A DNA stretch of 64,000 nucleotides from Pseudomonas frederiksbergensis (GTDB lineage: Bacteria > Pseudomonadota > Gammaproteobacteria > Pseudomonadales > Pseudomonadaceae), in assembly GCF_000802155.2 (NCBI RefSeq), contig NZ_JQGJ02000006.1, positions 124,001 to 188,000 of the forward strand, in the 5' to 3' direction. This document shows positions 48,194-57,754 of this stretch, one piece after another. The notes below the pieces were generated by a model. The model was given only the letters and a program-made list of their open reading frames with translations, ran no database searches and was not told the DNA's origin. Positions within the stretch are counted from its first letter, which is position 1, and each line of letters starts with the position of its first letter. Position numbers and translations under genes: made by a program.

Positions 48194-48853
48194 ATGTCAG
48201 ATATTTCTCCATTAATGAAACGCTCCTTGGTCGATCAGGCCCTGGAGCAATTGCGCCGCCGAATCAGCGAGGGGGTGTGGGCCGTCGGCCAGCGCTTGCC
48301 CACCGAGCCGGAACTGGTGGCGGAGTTGGGGATCAGCCGCAACACGGTGCGCGAAGCCATGCGCGTGCTGGCGTTTTCCGGGTTGATCGAGATCCGCCAG
48401 GGCGACGGCAGCTACGTGCGGGCGGTGGTCGATCCGCTGGATACTCTCAAGGTGCTGTCGCGCTGTTCGCTGGAACAGGCCCGGGAAACTCGGCACATCT
48501 TGGAAGTAGAGGCCATTGGCCTGGCGGCGCTGCGGCGCACCGATGAGGATTTGCTTGCGTTGCGCCAGGCGCTGCGAACCAGCGGCGAGCATTACCACGG
48601 CGACCTGGAGCACTACATCGCCTGCGACCTGGTGTTTCACCGTCTGCTGGTGGATGCCGCGCACAACCCCGCACTGAGCGAACTCTATCGCTACTTTTCC
48701 AGCGTTATTGGCGCACAGCTGCGCCAGAGCCTCAACATCATCCCCCGCCATCAACATGTTTTCGACCTGCACGTCGAAATCCTCGAAGCCGTCGAAAGCC
48801 AGGACCCGGAGCGGGCCAAGGCCCTTTGCCGGCAGTTGATCAATGAACCCTGA
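48194..48853 (+). CDS. GntR/FadR-family (FCD) transcriptional regulator
   Basis: The 219-residue protein has an N-terminal winged helix (QRLPTEPELVAELGISRNTVREAMRVLAFSGLIEIRQGDGSYV) and a helical FCD ligand domain (HILEVEAIGLAALRR, LDHFHRLLVDAAHN-like DLVFHRLLVDAAHNPAL with metal-binding His). Start at 48194 (MSDISPLMKRS) is chosen because GGGCGGA precedes it. The stop overlaps the start of the MFS transporter, so both form one unit. Confidence 0.9.
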   Translation: MSDISPLMKRSLVDQALEQLRRRISEGVWAVGQRLPTEPELVAELGISRNTVREAMRVLAFSGLIEIRQGDGSYVRAVVDPLDTLKVLSRCSLEQARETRHILEVEAIGLAALRRTDEDLLALRQALRTSGEHYHGDLEHYIACDLVFHRLLVDAAHNPALSELYRYFSSVIGAQLRQSLNIIPRHQHVFDLHVEILEAVESQDPERAKALCRQLINEP

Positions 48854-50171
48854 ACCAGAGCTTTCCATGTCCCGCGATTCGCTTGACCGCACCACGGCGA
48901 CGACGCACAAACGCGCCGCCGAACTCGAAGAACTGCTGATCGACGCCGAAGCCGACGACGAGCAGGCCCAGCAGAGCCACCCGTTGGTACGACGTCCCTG
49001 GCTGTTGCTGCTTGGGTTGATTCTGGTGGCGCTGAACTTGCGTCCGGCGCTGTCGAGCATGGCGCCGCTGCTCAGTGATGTTTCAAAAAGCCTTGGCCTG
49101 TCGGCCGCGCAAGCGGGGTTGTTGACGACGTTGCCGGTGCTTTGCCTGGGTCTGTTCGCGCCGCTGGCGCCGGTGCTGGCGCGGCGTTTTGGTGCCGAGC
49201 GCGTGGTGTTGGGGATCTTGCTGACGCTGGCTGGCGGGATCGTCCTGCGCAGCTCGTTCGGCCAGTTCGGCTTGTTCGCCGGCAGCATCCTGGCGGGCGC
49301 CAGTATCGGTGTGATCGGCGTGCTTTTGCCGGGCATCGTCAAGCGCGACTTCGCCAAGCACGCCGGCGCCATGACCGGTGTCTATACCATGGCGCTGTGC
49401 CTGGGCGCCGCGATGGCGGCAGGGGCGACGGTGCCGCTGAGCCAGCACCTCGGCGGCAGCTGGGCCTTGGGCCTGGGTTTCTGGGTAGCCCCTGCGCTCC
49501 TGGCGGCAATGTTCTGGTTGCCACAAGTCGGCCAGAAACACGGTGCGCATCAGGTGGCTTACCGGGTCCGGGGCTTGCTGCGTGATCCGTTGGCCTGGCA
49601 AGTGACCTTGTACATGGGGCTGCAATCGTCCCTGGCCTACATTGTATTCGGCTGGCTGCCGTCGATTCTCATCGGTCGCGGGCTGAGCCCGACCGAGGCC
49701 GGGCTCGTGCTGTCCGGGTCGGTCATCGTGCAGTTGATCAGTTCCCTGAGTGCGCCTTGGCTGGCGACGCGGGGCAAGGACCAGCGGCTGGCTATTGTTG
49801 TCGTCATGCTCATGACCCTGGGTGGCTTGTTCGGTTGCCTTTACGCACCCATCGATGGGTTGTGGGGCTGGGCGATATTGCTGGGGTTGGGGCAGGGCGC
49901 GACGTTCAGCCTGGCGCTTACCCTGATCGTGTTGCGTTCGCGCGACGCCCATGTGGCCGCCAACCTGTCCGGCATGGCCCAGGGGTTCGGCTATACGCTG
50001 GCGTCGCTGGGGCCCTTCGCGGTGGGCCTGGTCCACGACTTGACCGGAGGCTGGAGTGCCCTGGGCTGGATCTTCGGTGTGATTGGCCTGGGGGCGATCA
50101 TCGCGGGAATCGGGGCCGGTCGGGCGCTGTATGTGGGTGTGGTCAGTGAAAGAGTCACCGAGTCTCATTGA
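48843..50171 (+). CDS. MFS transporter, CynX/NimT family
   Basis: The 442-residue protein has a hydrophilic N-terminus (about 1-48) and 12 predicted helices. The RPALSSMAPLLSDVSKSLGLSAAQAGLLTTLPVLCLGLFAP region is typical of CynX/NimT (cyanate or 2-nitroimidazole transporters). It is probably regulated by the overlapping GntR protein. The start may be the ATG at 48843 or at 48867 (MSRDSLDRT). Substrate not known. Confidence 0.88.
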   Translation: MNPEPELSMSRDSLDRTTATTHKRAAELEELLIDAEADDEQAQQSHPLVRRPWLLLLGLILVALNLRPALSSMAPLLSDVSKSLGLSAAQAGLLTTLPVLCLGLFAPLAPVLARRFGAERVVLGILLTLAGGIVLRSSFGQFGLFAGSILAGASIGVIGVLLPGIVKRDFAKHAGAMTGVYTMALCLGAAMAAGATVPLSQHLGGSWALGLGFWVAPALLAAMFWLPQVGQKHGAHQVAYRVRGLLRDPLAWQVTLYMGLQSSLAYIVFGWLPSILIGRGLSPTEAGLVLSGSVIVQLISSLSAPWLATRGKDQRLAIVVVMLMTLGGLFGCLYAPIDGLWGWAILLGLGQGATFSLALTLIVLRSRDAHVAANLSGMAQGFGYTLASLGPFAVGLVHDLTGGWSALGWIFGVIGLGAIIAGIGAGRALYVGVVSERVTESH

Positions 50172-50258
50172 TATCATTTTCATGGCGAATGACGATGGTC
50201 TTCCCGACGGTGGCGGATTATCGTGCAGGCCTATCGAACCGTTTTCCGGAGCCTGTCC

Positions 50259-50729
50259 ATGAGTGATGCCCACAATGCCCTGATCACCCGCTTCTACCAG
50301 GCCTTCCAGCGCCTGGATGCCGAAGCCATGAGCGATTGCTACACCGACGACGTGGTGTTCAGCGATCCGGCATTCGGCGAACTGCGCGGGCGTGATGCCG
50401 GGGACATGTGGCGCATGTTGACCACTCGGGCCAAGGATTTTTCCCTGACCTTCGACAACGTGCGCAGCGACGAGCGGACCGGCGGCGCGCATTGGGTGGC
50501 GACGTACCTGTTCAGCCAGACCGGCAATATCGTGGTCAATGATATCCAGGCGCGTTTTGTCTTCCGCGACGGCAAGATTTGCGAGCACCATGACAGCTTC
50601 GATCTGTGGCGCTGGTCCCGCCAGGCATTGGGCACCAAGGGCCTGCTGCTGGGCTGGACGCCGCTGGTGCGCAACGCCGTCAGGGCCCAGGCGCTCAAGG
50701 GGCTGCGGGCGTTCCAGGCCAGTCGCTGA
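50259..50729 (+). CDS. NTF2-like (SnoaL-type) protein
   Basis: The 156-residue protein has the cone-shaped NTF2 fold pattern: ITRFYQAFQRLDAEAMSDCYTDDVVFSDPAFGELRGRD and a C-terminal EHHDSFDLWRWSRQALG. It is of the polyketide-cyclase-like/unknown function group. The start at 50259 (MSDAHNALI) fits the fold; the frame is open 12 codons upstream. Confidence 0.85.
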   Translation: MSDAHNALITRFYQAFQRLDAEAMSDCYTDDVVFSDPAFGELRGRDAGDMWRMLTTRAKDFSLTFDNVRSDERTGGAHWVATYLFSQTGNIVVNDIQARFVFRDGKICEHHDSFDLWRWSRQALGTKGLLLGWTPLVRNAVRAQALKGLRAFQASR

Positions 50730-50769
50730 TAAGATCGCGGCTTGTTTCCTACCTGCTTGCTGAACATCT

Positions 50770-51093
50770 GTGACGACCGCCAACGAATCTTCCGACCTGT
50801 GCGTGCCCGAGGCGACCGAGCCGGGCAAGCCCTGGTTCGTCTATCTGGTACGGGCCGCCAATGGCTCGCTGTACTGCGGCATCAGTGATGATCCGGTACG
50901 GCGCTTTGCCAAGCACCAGAGCGGCAAAGGCGCACGCTTCTTTCTTTCCAGCCCGGCGGTGGCGCTGGTGTACACCGAGGCCTGTCGCGACAAGGGCGAG
51001 GCCCTGCGCCAGGAGCGGCTGATCAAGAAACTCAGGAAAAGCGCCAAGGAATGCCTGGTGGCCAGCGCGACGGCGCCGGATCAATCGCACTGA
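50770..51093 (+). CDS. GIY-YIG nuclease family protein (YhbQ/UPF0213-like)
   Basis: The 107-residue protein starts with GTG and contains the GIY-YIG core ([27 protein letters not shown]) with catalytic Arg and the following [12 protein letters not shown] containing the conserved Glu. Family members such as YhbQ cleave DNA in vitro; the role is DNA repair or unknown. Confidence 0.88.
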   Translation: MTTANESSDLCVPEATEPGKPWFVYLVRAANGSLYCGISDDPVRRFAKHQSGKGARFFLSSPAVALVYTEACRDKGEALRQERLIKKLRKSAKECLVASATAPDQSH

Positions 51094-51172
51094 TAGGCCT
51101 TTATCACGCGGGTAGGCTGTTGCCCGATGTCACGCTACAGTGCGGGTCTTCTTCCCTGCATTGGCGAATCTC

Positions 51173-52108
51173 ATGTCAGAGCTGATCCTTCACCATTACC
51201 CGACATCACCATTTGCCGAAAAGGCCCGCCTGCTGATGGGCTTCAAGGGCCTGGCCTGGCGATCGGTGAACATCCCTGCGATGATGCCCAAGCCCGACCT
51301 GACCGCCTTGACCGGCGGCTACCGCAAGACGCCGGTGTTGCAGATCGGCGCGGATATCTACTGCGATACGGCGTTGATCGCTCACCGGTTGGAGCAGGAA
51401 AAAGCCTCGCCGGCGCTGTTCCCTGAGGGCCGAGAAATGATCGCGGCGTCCTTCGCGGCCTGGGCCGATTCGGTGGTGTTCCAGCATGCGGTCAGCCTGG
51501 TGTTCCAGCCTGAATCGGTGGCGGTGCGCTTTGCCAGGCTGACGCCTGAAGCCATCAAGGCATTCATCAGCGACCGCGCCGGCCTGTTCAGTGGCGGCAC
51601 GACCACGCGCTTGTCCGCCGAACAGGCCAAGCACCAATGGCTGACGATCATGGCGCGGCTTGAACAACAGTTGCTGCGTGAGGAGGGGGATTTCCTGTTG
51701 GGCGATGCTTCCATAGCCGACTTCGCCATGGCCCATCCGCTGTGGTTTCTCAAGGGCACGCCAGTCACTTCGCCGTTGGTGGATGAATATCCGGCCGTAT
51801 CGGCCTGGCTCGCACGGGTGCTGGGCTTTGGTCATGGCGCGCCGAAAGAGATGAGTTCCGAAGAGGCGTTGGACGTAGCTCGCAACGCCACGCCGACAGC
51901 GTTGCCGGATGAACTGTTCAATGACCCGAATGGCTTTGTGGCGGGGCAGCAGGTGACCATCGCCGCGACGGATTATGGTGTCGATCCGGTGGCCGGGGAG
52001 CTGGTGTTTGCGGGTAGCGAAGAATTGGTTCTGCGGCGCGAGGATGAGCGTGGCGGGGTGGTGCACGTGCACTTTCCGCGGTTTGGCTTCAGGGTCGAGG
52101 CTCGATGA
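51173..52108 (+). CDS. Glutathione S-transferase family protein
   Basis: The 311-residue protein has an N-terminal thioredoxin-like domain (LILHHYPTSPFAEKARLLMGFKGL, PDLTALTGGYRKTPVLQIG, DTALIAHRLE) and a helical C-terminal domain. It is longer than usual: about 80 residues beyond the helical domain (ALPDELFNDPNGFVAGQQV...) form a beta-rich tail. The catalytic residue at the first helix is Ser in PTSPF. Start at 51173; an earlier ATG at 51140 gives 11 more residues. Confidence 0.85.
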   Translation: MSELILHHYPTSPFAEKARLLMGFKGLAWRSVNIPAMMPKPDLTALTGGYRKTPVLQIGADIYCDTALIAHRLEQEKASPALFPEGREMIAASFAAWADSVVFQHAVSLVFQPESVAVRFARLTPEAIKAFISDRAGLFSGGTTTRLSAEQAKHQWLTIMARLEQQLLREEGDFLLGDASIADFAMAHPLWFLKGTPVTSPLVDEYPAVSAWLARVLGFGHGAPKEMSSEEALDVARNATPTALPDELFNDPNGFVAGQQVTIAATDYGVDPVAGELVFAGSEELVLRREDERGGVVHVHFPRFGFRVEAR

Positions 52109-52120
52109 ACAACGCATGAT

Positions 52121-52153
52121 CTTGTGGGAGCCAGCAAGCTCGCTCCCACAGGG
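52121..52153. repeat. REP palindrome between convergent genes
   Basis: CTTGTGGGAGCCAGCAAGCTCGCTCCCACAG forms a hairpin GTGGGAGC..GCTCGCTCCCAC, between the GST-like gene and the truncated yejK. Same REP family as at 26112 and 37217. Confidence 0.85.
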
Positions 52154-52158
52154 AGTGC

Positions 52159-52926
52159 TCAATTACGGCGCTTGAGCTGATCCGTCAGGGATGTCGGCAA
52201 GCCCTTGATGATCAGCGTGCCGGCCTCCTCGTCATACTCGATCTTGGAGCCCAGCAGGTGCGCTTCGAAGCTGATGGACAAGCCTTCGGCGCGGCCGGTG
52301 AAGCGGCGGAACTGGTTGAGCGTGCGTTTATCGGCGGGGATTTCTGGCGATAGGCCATAGTCCTTGTTGCGGATGTGATCGTAGAAGGCTTTCGGGCGCT
52401 CTTCATCGATCAGCTCGGACAGTTCTTCCAGGCCCATGGGCTCGCCGAGCTTGGCCTGGCTGCTGGCGTAGTCCACCAGGGTCTTGGTTTTTTCCCGGGC
52501 ATCGTCCTCCGGCAGGTCTTCGCTCTCGACGAAGTCACTGAAGGCCTTGAGCAGGGTGCGGGTCTCGCCGGGGCCGTCGACGCCTTCCTGGCAGCCGATG
52601 AAGTCACGGAAGTATTCCGAGACTTTCTTGCCGTTCTTGCCCTTGATGAACGAAATGTACTGCTTGGACTGTTTGTTGTTTTGCCATTCCGACACATTGA
52701 TCCGCGCCGCCAGGTGCAACTGGCCCAGGTCCAGGTGACGGGACGGGGTCACGTCCAGTTCATCGGTGACTGCCACGCCTTCGCTGTGGTGCAGCAGGGC
52801 GATGGCCAGGTAGTCGGTCATGCCCTGCTGGTAATGCGCAAACAGCACGTGGCCACCCACCGACAGGTTGGATTCTTCCATCAGTTCCGGAGCGTCACTA
52901 ACTGTTATATTAGATTTATCATTCAT
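52159..52926 (-). CDS. yejK: Truncated nucleoid-associated protein YejK (C-terminal 3/4)
   Basis: The 255-residue ORF encodes the C-terminal part of YejK/NdpA from about residue 95: [26 protein letters not shown], then RYLDLNH-like [19 protein letters not shown] and [18 protein letters not shown], ending LTDQLKRRN. The normal N-terminal ~95 residues are missing; they are replaced by about 15 unrelated residues ([14 protein letters not shown]) encoded by AT-rich DNA. A second yejK 5' end lies at 63694 in the opposite orientation. Codons are intact, so the product may be made but is likely altered. Confidence 0.85.
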   Translation of the reverse strand: MNDKSNITVSDAPELMEESNLSVGGHVLFAHYQQGMTDYLAIALLHHSEGVAVTDELDVTPSRHLDLGQLHLAARINVSEWQNNKQSKQYISFIKGKNGKKVSEYFRDFIGCQEGVDGPGETRTLLKAFSDFVESEDLPEDDAREKTKTLVDYASSQAKLGEPMGLEELSELIDEERPKAFYDHIRNKDYGLSPEIPADKRTLNQFRRFTGRAEGLSISFEAHLLGSKIEYDEEAGTLIIKGLPTSLTDQLKRRN

Positions 52927-53048
52927 AAATCAATTACTTACCTAATTTAACTTTTTTCGTGATTTTTTGTGCGGAGCGACTTAGTGCTTCTTCCCTCGCC
53001 TAGCATTATTTCCATGGTAACCGTTCAAGGCATGCGGAGTGGCTGTGC

Positions 53049-53489
53049 ATGACCACCCGCCGCGCTACTTCGCTTCGCCCTGGACAATTCAAGCACTTGA
53101 TCCGTGTTGCATCCGTAACTGGCCGCATGCCAGAGCGTGATGTGATGCTGTTGTGGCTCACCCACACCACCGGCATTCGCGTCACCGAGCTGGCTATGCT
53201 GGAGGTGGACGACGTGCTCTATCCCAGCGGTGCCATCAAACCCGAGGTCTACTTGCGGGCTGACATCACCAAGGGCTGCCGACCGCGCAATGTGTACCTG
53301 ACCCATGCCCGCTGCCTCGCCGCGCTCGATGCGTGGCTTGCCGTGCGCCTACAACGCCGCTGGGGCTTCTCCGGCGCCGATGAGTATCGTGGGCTTCGCC
53401 CAGGATCAAAGCTGGTCATGACGCACAAAGGGCAAGCCTTTGAACTGGCGTTCAAGCACCGCCAGTTGGACGGCGGGCCAATGGCCTAG
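53049..53489 (+). pseudogene. Truncated tyrosine recombinase (phage/island integrase)
   Basis: The ~145-residue fragment shows the R-I box of tyrosine recombinases (TTGIRVTELAMLEVDD, catalytic Arg) and a beta-rich core. It breaks off before the C-terminal HxxR and Tyr, where an IS3 fragment begins (about 53488). A small AT-rich spacer separates it from the truncated yejK. It was probably the integrase of the island. Confidence 0.78.
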
Positions 53490-53940
53490 CTTCTGACCAC
53501 CGACTTTGAATTCAGTAACATCGGTTACCCACTTTTTATTGGGCTGCGGCGCCGCAAACTCGCGCTTCAGAACATTAGGCGCGGCGTTGCCGACTTCCCC
53601 TTTGTAGGCGCGGTATTTCTTCACGCGCACCAGGCTCTTTAGCCCAAGTTGCGCCATCAATCGCTGAACCGTTTTGTGGTTGACGAGGTGGCCAGTGTTT
53701 CGGACCGCAGCCGTTATCCGACGATAGCCATATCGCGCCTTGTGCTGGTCGAACGTCGAACGAATCCGGGCTTTCAGAACCGCATATTTATCCGCTGCTT
53801 GCAGCGCCTTTTGCTGATAATAAAACGTGCTTCGTGCCAAACCGGCAAACGTCAGCAGGCTTTCGAGAGAGTGCAGCGGCCTCAGTCCTCGACTGCGTAA
53901 TCGAATGCTCCCAACGCCCGGAGATAGCCGCCTGAGGCTA
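53488..53940 (-). mobile_element. IS3-family transposase remnant (OrfB N-terminal half)
   Basis: On the minus strand the reading frame gives LESLLTFAGLARSTFYYQQKALQAADKY, then HKARYGYRRITAAVRN, NHKTVQRLMAQLGLKS and NKKWVTDVTEFKVGGQKL, the N-terminal half of an IS3 OrfB including the first catalytic Asp (TDVTEF). It stops at the junction with the integrase; the DDE C-terminal part is missing. OrfA is not seen. Confidence 0.82.
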
Positions 53941-54140
53941 GGGCGTAGTAAATCGAACGGGTGATTTCGAACGCCTCACACAAGCCGTCAGCAGGATCAA
54001 GAACGAGGTTTGCCAGTTTATGGGCTACCTTGGCAGAGCAATCGGCTTCGTTAATGCAGGTTCAACGCGCCACGTAGCGACTGGATCCTTGCCCCCCCTG
54101 TTTAAATCCCCCTCCTTATCAAGATCCTATTTTTCCAAAA
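53941..54140. other. Gap between IS3 remnant and the catabolic cassette
   Basis: About 200 nt. On the minus strand a ~57-codon remnant (KLANLVLDPADGLCEAF.. ending near 53920) reads openly, but I do not recognise it. The right part is AT-rich and leads into the cassette promoter. Confidence 0.3.
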
Positions 54141-54157
54141 ATATCACTATATGATAT
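54141..54157. promoter_or_regulatory. Operator-like palindrome upstream of the catabolic cassette
   Basis: ATATCA-CTATA-TGATAT, a perfect 6+6 inverted repeat, sits 14 nt before the -35 element at 54171. It is a plausible binding site for the cassette's GntR/FCD or IclR regulator. No exact second copy was seen in the 60027-60163 divergent region. Confidence 0.5.
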
Positions 54158-54170
54158 TAATAATCACATA

Positions 54171-54199
54171 TTGACAACTTTGATGCTGAATCCTAATCT
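54171..54199 (+). promoter_or_regulatory. Sigma-70 promoter of the aldolase/dehydrogenase operon
   Basis: TTGACA (54171-54176), 17-nt spacer, TAATCT (54194-54199): a near-consensus sigma-70 promoter. It lies 68 nt upstream of the acetaldehyde dehydrogenase start. Confidence 0.75.
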
Positions 54200-54266
54200 G
54201 CCCACTAAACGTCACAGGCGACTTGTTCGCCTTAACCTCGAAATCACAATCACAAGAGAGGGGAGC

Positions 54267-55220
54267 ATGGTGGGTTTTCAAAAGCTGAAAGTTGCCATTA
54301 TTGGTTCCGGCAATATCGGCACCGACTTGATGATCAAGATCCTGCGTAACGCTAAGTATTTGGAGATGGCGGCCATGGTCGGTATCGATCCGGCCTCTGA
54401 CGGTCTGGCCAGAGCTGCACGCATGGGTGTGGCAGTAACCCATGAAGGGGTTGAAGGACTAACGCGCCTCGACGTGTTTAAAGACATCGATTTTGTATTC
54501 GATGCCACATCGGCGGCGGCTCACGTGAACAACGATGCTTTCCTGCGCTCGATCAAGCCCGGTATTCGCCTGATTGACCTGACACCTGCCGCAATTGGCC
54601 CTTACTGTGTCCCGGTGGTGAACCTCGAACAAAATCTCGATCAACTCAACGTCAACATGGTCACGTGTGGGGGGCAGGCCACTATTCCAATGGTTGCAGC
54701 AGTTTCACGCGTGACCAAAGTGCACTACGCCGAAATTGTCGCTTCGATTGCCAGTAAATCAGCCGGTCCCGGAACTCGGGCCAACATTGATGAGTTCACC
54801 GAGACCACTTCCAAAGCCGTTGAAGTGCTCGGTGGCGCAGCCAAGGGTAAGGCAATCATCGTCATGAACCCGGCCGAGCCGCCATTGATGATGCGCGACA
54901 CCGTCTTTGTGTTGTCCGAAGCGGCTGACCAAGCTCAGGTAGAGGCGTCCATAGTTGAAATGGCCACCACTGTTAAGGCCTACGTTCCGGGCTATCGTCT
55001 TAAGCAAAAAGTGCAGTTCGACCTCATCCCGGAAAATGCCCCGCTGAATATTCCAGGAATTGGCAGGTTTTCAGGTCTTAAAACCTCAATATTCCTTGAG
55101 ATTGAAGGTGCGGCCCATTACCTGCCTGCTTACGCGGGCAATCTCGACATCATGACCTCCGCTGCCTTGGCAACTGCCGAGCGCATGGCGCAGTCAATGC
55201 TGAGCGCCCGAGGAGACTGA
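54267..55220 (+). CDS. Acylating acetaldehyde dehydrogenase (DmpF/MhpF/BphJ type)
   Basis: The 317-residue enzyme has the NAD motif [14 protein letters not shown], the catalytic Cys region [20 protein letters not shown], and [19 protein letters not shown]. It converts acetaldehyde (or another short aldehyde) with CoA and NAD to acyl-CoA, normally channelled from its aldolase partner. Start 54267 has GAGAGGGGAG upstream; the longer frame (from 54171) is not used. The stop is one base before the aldolase gene. In known meta-cleavage clusters it follows a hydratase; here it does not. Confidence 0.95.
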   Translation: MVGFQKLKVAIIGSGNIGTDLMIKILRNAKYLEMAAMVGIDPASDGLARAARMGVAVTHEGVEGLTRLDVFKDIDFVFDATSAAAHVNNDAFLRSIKPGIRLIDLTPAAIGPYCVPVVNLEQNLDQLNVNMVTCGGQATIPMVAAVSRVTKVHYAEIVASIASKSAGPGTRANIDEFTETTSKAVEVLGGAAKGKAIIVMNPAEPPLMMRDTVFVLSEAADQAQVEASIVEMATTVKAYVPGYRLKQKVQFDLIPENAPLNIPGIGRFSGLKTSIFLEIEGAAHYLPAYAGNLDIMTSAALATAERMAQSMLSARGD

Positions 55221-55221
55221 C

Positions 55222-56244
55222 ATGACGTTTAACCTTGAAAAAAAACTTTATATCTCTGACGTGACACTGCGCGACGGCAGTCATGCCATTCGCCATCAGT
55301 ATTCCCTGCAAAACGTACAGGATATCGCCCGCGCTCTGGACAAGGCTCGTGTCGACTCAATCGAAGTGGCTCACGGGGATGGCCTGCAAGGTTCAAGCTT
55401 TAACTACGGCTTTGCCTCTCATACGGACTTGGAATGGATTGAGGCTGCCGCAGATGTCATCACTCACGCGAAGATCACAACCCTTCTGCTACCAGGTATA
55501 GGTACTGTTCACGATTTGAAGGCAGCCTATGACGCTGGAGCTAGAGTGGTCCGTATCGCGACCCATTGCACCGAAGCAGATGTCTCAAAGCAGCACATTG
55601 AGTACGCCCGTGAGTTGGGTATGGACACCGTCGGTTTTCTGATGATGAGTCACATGATTCCGGCCGAGCAGTTGGCAGCCCAGGCCAAATTGATGGAAAG
55701 CTACGGTGCCACCTGCGTGTACATGGCTGACTCTGGCGGTGCGATGAATATGCAAGATGTACGGGATCGTTTTCGTGCATTCAAGGCGGTGCTTAACCCA
55801 CAAACCGAAACCGGTATGCATGCTCACCACAACCTCAGTCTAGGTGTCGCCAACTCCATTGCCGCCGTTGAGGAAGGTTGCGATCGCATCGACGCCAGTC
55901 TTGCAGGTATGGGGGCGGGAGCTGGAAATGCGCCGCTTGAAGTGTTTATCGCTGCTGCCGAGCGGCTTGGTTGGAATCATGGCACCGACCTTTACACGCT
56001 GATAGACGCTGCGGATGACATTGTTCGTCCGTTGCAGGACCGCCCGGTTCGGGTAGACCGAGAGACTCTGGCACTGGGTTATGCCGGGGTGTACTCGAGT
56101 TTCTTGCGTCATGCCGAGATTGCTGCCCAGAAGTACGGCCTCAAGACCTTGGACATACTGGTCGAACTAGGCAAAAGGCGCATGGTAGGTGGGCAGGAAG
56201 ACATGATCGTGGATGTTGCCCTGGACTTGCTCAAGAAGGATTGA
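55222..56244 (+). CDS. 4-hydroxy-2-oxovalerate aldolase (DmpG/MhpE/BphI type)
   Basis: The 340-residue metal-dependent aldolase has [15 protein letters not shown], metal-ligand [13 protein letters not shown] and the C-terminal segment [17 protein letters not shown]. It cleaves 4-hydroxy-2-oxo acids to pyruvate and an aldehyde and forms a channelling complex with the preceding dehydrogenase. Its presence without ring-cleavage enzymes implies that the 4-hydroxy-2-oxo acid is made another way. Confidence 0.95.
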   Translation: MTFNLEKKLYISDVTLRDGSHAIRHQYSLQNVQDIARALDKARVDSIEVAHGDGLQGSSFNYGFASHTDLEWIEAAADVITHAKITTLLLPGIGTVHDLKAAYDAGARVVRIATHCTEADVSKQHIEYARELGMDTVGFLMMSHMIPAEQLAAQAKLMESYGATCVYMADSGGAMNMQDVRDRFRAFKAVLNPQTETGMHAHHNLSLGVANSIAAVEEGCDRIDASLAGMGAGAGNAPLEVFIAAAERLGWNHGTDLYTLIDAADDIVRPLQDRPVRVDRETLALGYAGVYSSFLRHAEIAAQKYGLKTLDILVELGKRRMVGGQEDMIVDVALDLLKKD

Positions 56245-56337
56245 GCCGCGTGCTGGGGCGTGGCATTGAAACGCCCCAGCAACCCCGTCAGACAGTTGTA
56301 CGTCCCCCAATAACTAAAATAATGTGGAGCATTACAG

Positions 56338-57732
56338 ATGGACGTTATCGTCATCCTTGCCGCTTTGGCGTTCCTTATTTTCATGGCTTACCGCGGATTC
56401 AGCGTCATCATTTTCGCCCCTATTGCTGCATTAGGTGCAATTTTGCTGACTGAACCCGCAGCAGTAGCACCCGCCTATTTCGCTATATTTTTGGAAAAGG
56501 TGGCAATGTTCGTTAAGAACTTTTTCCCGGTGTTTCTACTTGGGGCGCTGTTCGGAAAACTGATCGAAATCTCCGGCAACTCACGAGCCATCAGCGCTGC
56601 ATTGATCCGCCTGGTAGGCAGTCATCGAGCCGTGCTCGTGATTGTATTGGCGTGCGCAATTCTGACTTACGGCGGCGTGTCATTGAATGTTGTGGTATTT
56701 GCGGTATACCCGTTCGCCGCCGAGTTGTTCCGTCAAGGCCAGATTCCCAAACGCCTGATCCCAGGCGCAATCGCCCTGGGCGCGTTTACCTTCACCATGG
56801 ACTCGCTACCAGGAAGTCCTCAGATACAGAATATTATTCCGACTACTTTTTTTCAGACCAGCACGTGGGCGGCCCCTTGGTTGGGCACAATTGGCGGGGT
56901 AATGATTTTCGCTGCAGGCATGCTCTATTTAGAGTCGCGCAGGCGCGCGGCCCTGCGTGCAGGAGAAGGCTATGGCACGGGCCACATCAACGAGCCGCTT
57001 CCTGCTGACCCGAATGAAAAACTGTCCCACCCACTGATCGCTCTGCTACCTCTGATAGTGGTGTGCGTCGTAAATTTTTACCTGATCCGACTGATTCCGC
57101 AGCTTTATGGGGATAAGTACAGCCTGAGCATCGGAGGCATGGTTGCGCCCGCTGTTATCGACATTAAAACCTACGCGGCGGTGTGGTCGGTACTTGGCGG
57201 GCTGCTCGCAGGCATTATCACGCTGATGCTTACACGTGGTCATGTGATCCTGCCAAAATTTGCAGAAGGTAGTAAAGCTGCAGCTGGAGGGTCGATTTTA
57301 GCGGCCATGAACAGCGCGACTGAATATGGTTTCGGGGCCGTGATGGCAATTCTCCCAGGCTTCGTCGTCGCAGCCGCGGCACTGAAAGCGATTCCTGATC
57401 CACTGTTGAATGAGGCTATTTCTATTACGGTGCTGTCGGCGCTGACAGGTTCTGCTATCGCGGGGCTGAGTATCGCCCTAGGTGCCATGGCCGAGACTTT
57501 TATTTCCTCGGCGCATGCAGCAGGCATACCTCTGGAGGTTTTCCACCGCATAGCTTCCATGGCTAGCGGCGGGATGGATACACTGCCCCACAACGGCGCA
57601 GTCATCACATTATTAATCGTGTGTGGCCTTACACATCGCCAGTCTTATGGCGATATCTTCGCCATAACCATCATCAAGACCCTGGTGGCAGGTCTAGCAA
57701 TTGTGCTGTTCTACACCACGGGAATTGTTTAA
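56338..57732 (+). CDS. GntP-family permease
   Basis: The 464-residue membrane protein has about 12-13 helices, with GntP features such as PSASVLSPTTP-like segments replaced here by SLPGSPQIQNIIPTTFF and SGMDTLPHNGAVIT. The family imports gluconate, D-glycerate, hydroxybutyrate and other hydroxy acids with protons. GGAG lies nine bases before the ATG; 94 nt after the aldolase, so in the same operon. It is the likely importer of the cassette's hydroxy-acid substrate. Confidence 0.9.
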   Translation: MDVIVILAALAFLIFMAYRGFSVIIFAPIAALGAILLTEPAAVAPAYFAIFLEKVAMFVKNFFPVFLLGALFGKLIEISGNSRAISAALIRLVGSHRAVLVIVLACAILTYGGVSLNVVVFAVYPFAAELFRQGQIPKRLIPGAIALGAFTFTMDSLPGSPQIQNIIPTTFFQTSTWAAPWLGTIGGVMIFAAGMLYLESRRRAALRAGEGYGTGHINEPLPADPNEKLSHPLIALLPLIVVCVVNFYLIRLIPQLYGDKYSLSIGGMVAPAVIDIKTYAAVWSVLGGLLAGIITLMLTRGHVILPKFAEGSKAAAGGSILAAMNSATEYGFGAVMAILPGFVVAAAALKAIPDPLLNEAISITVLSALTGSAIAGLSIALGAMAETFISSAHAAGIPLEVFHRIASMASGGMDTLPHNGAVITLLIVCGLTHRQSYGDIFAITIIKTLVAGLAIVLFYTTGIV

Positions 57733-57754
57733 CCGAACTGAGCTACAGCGTGTA

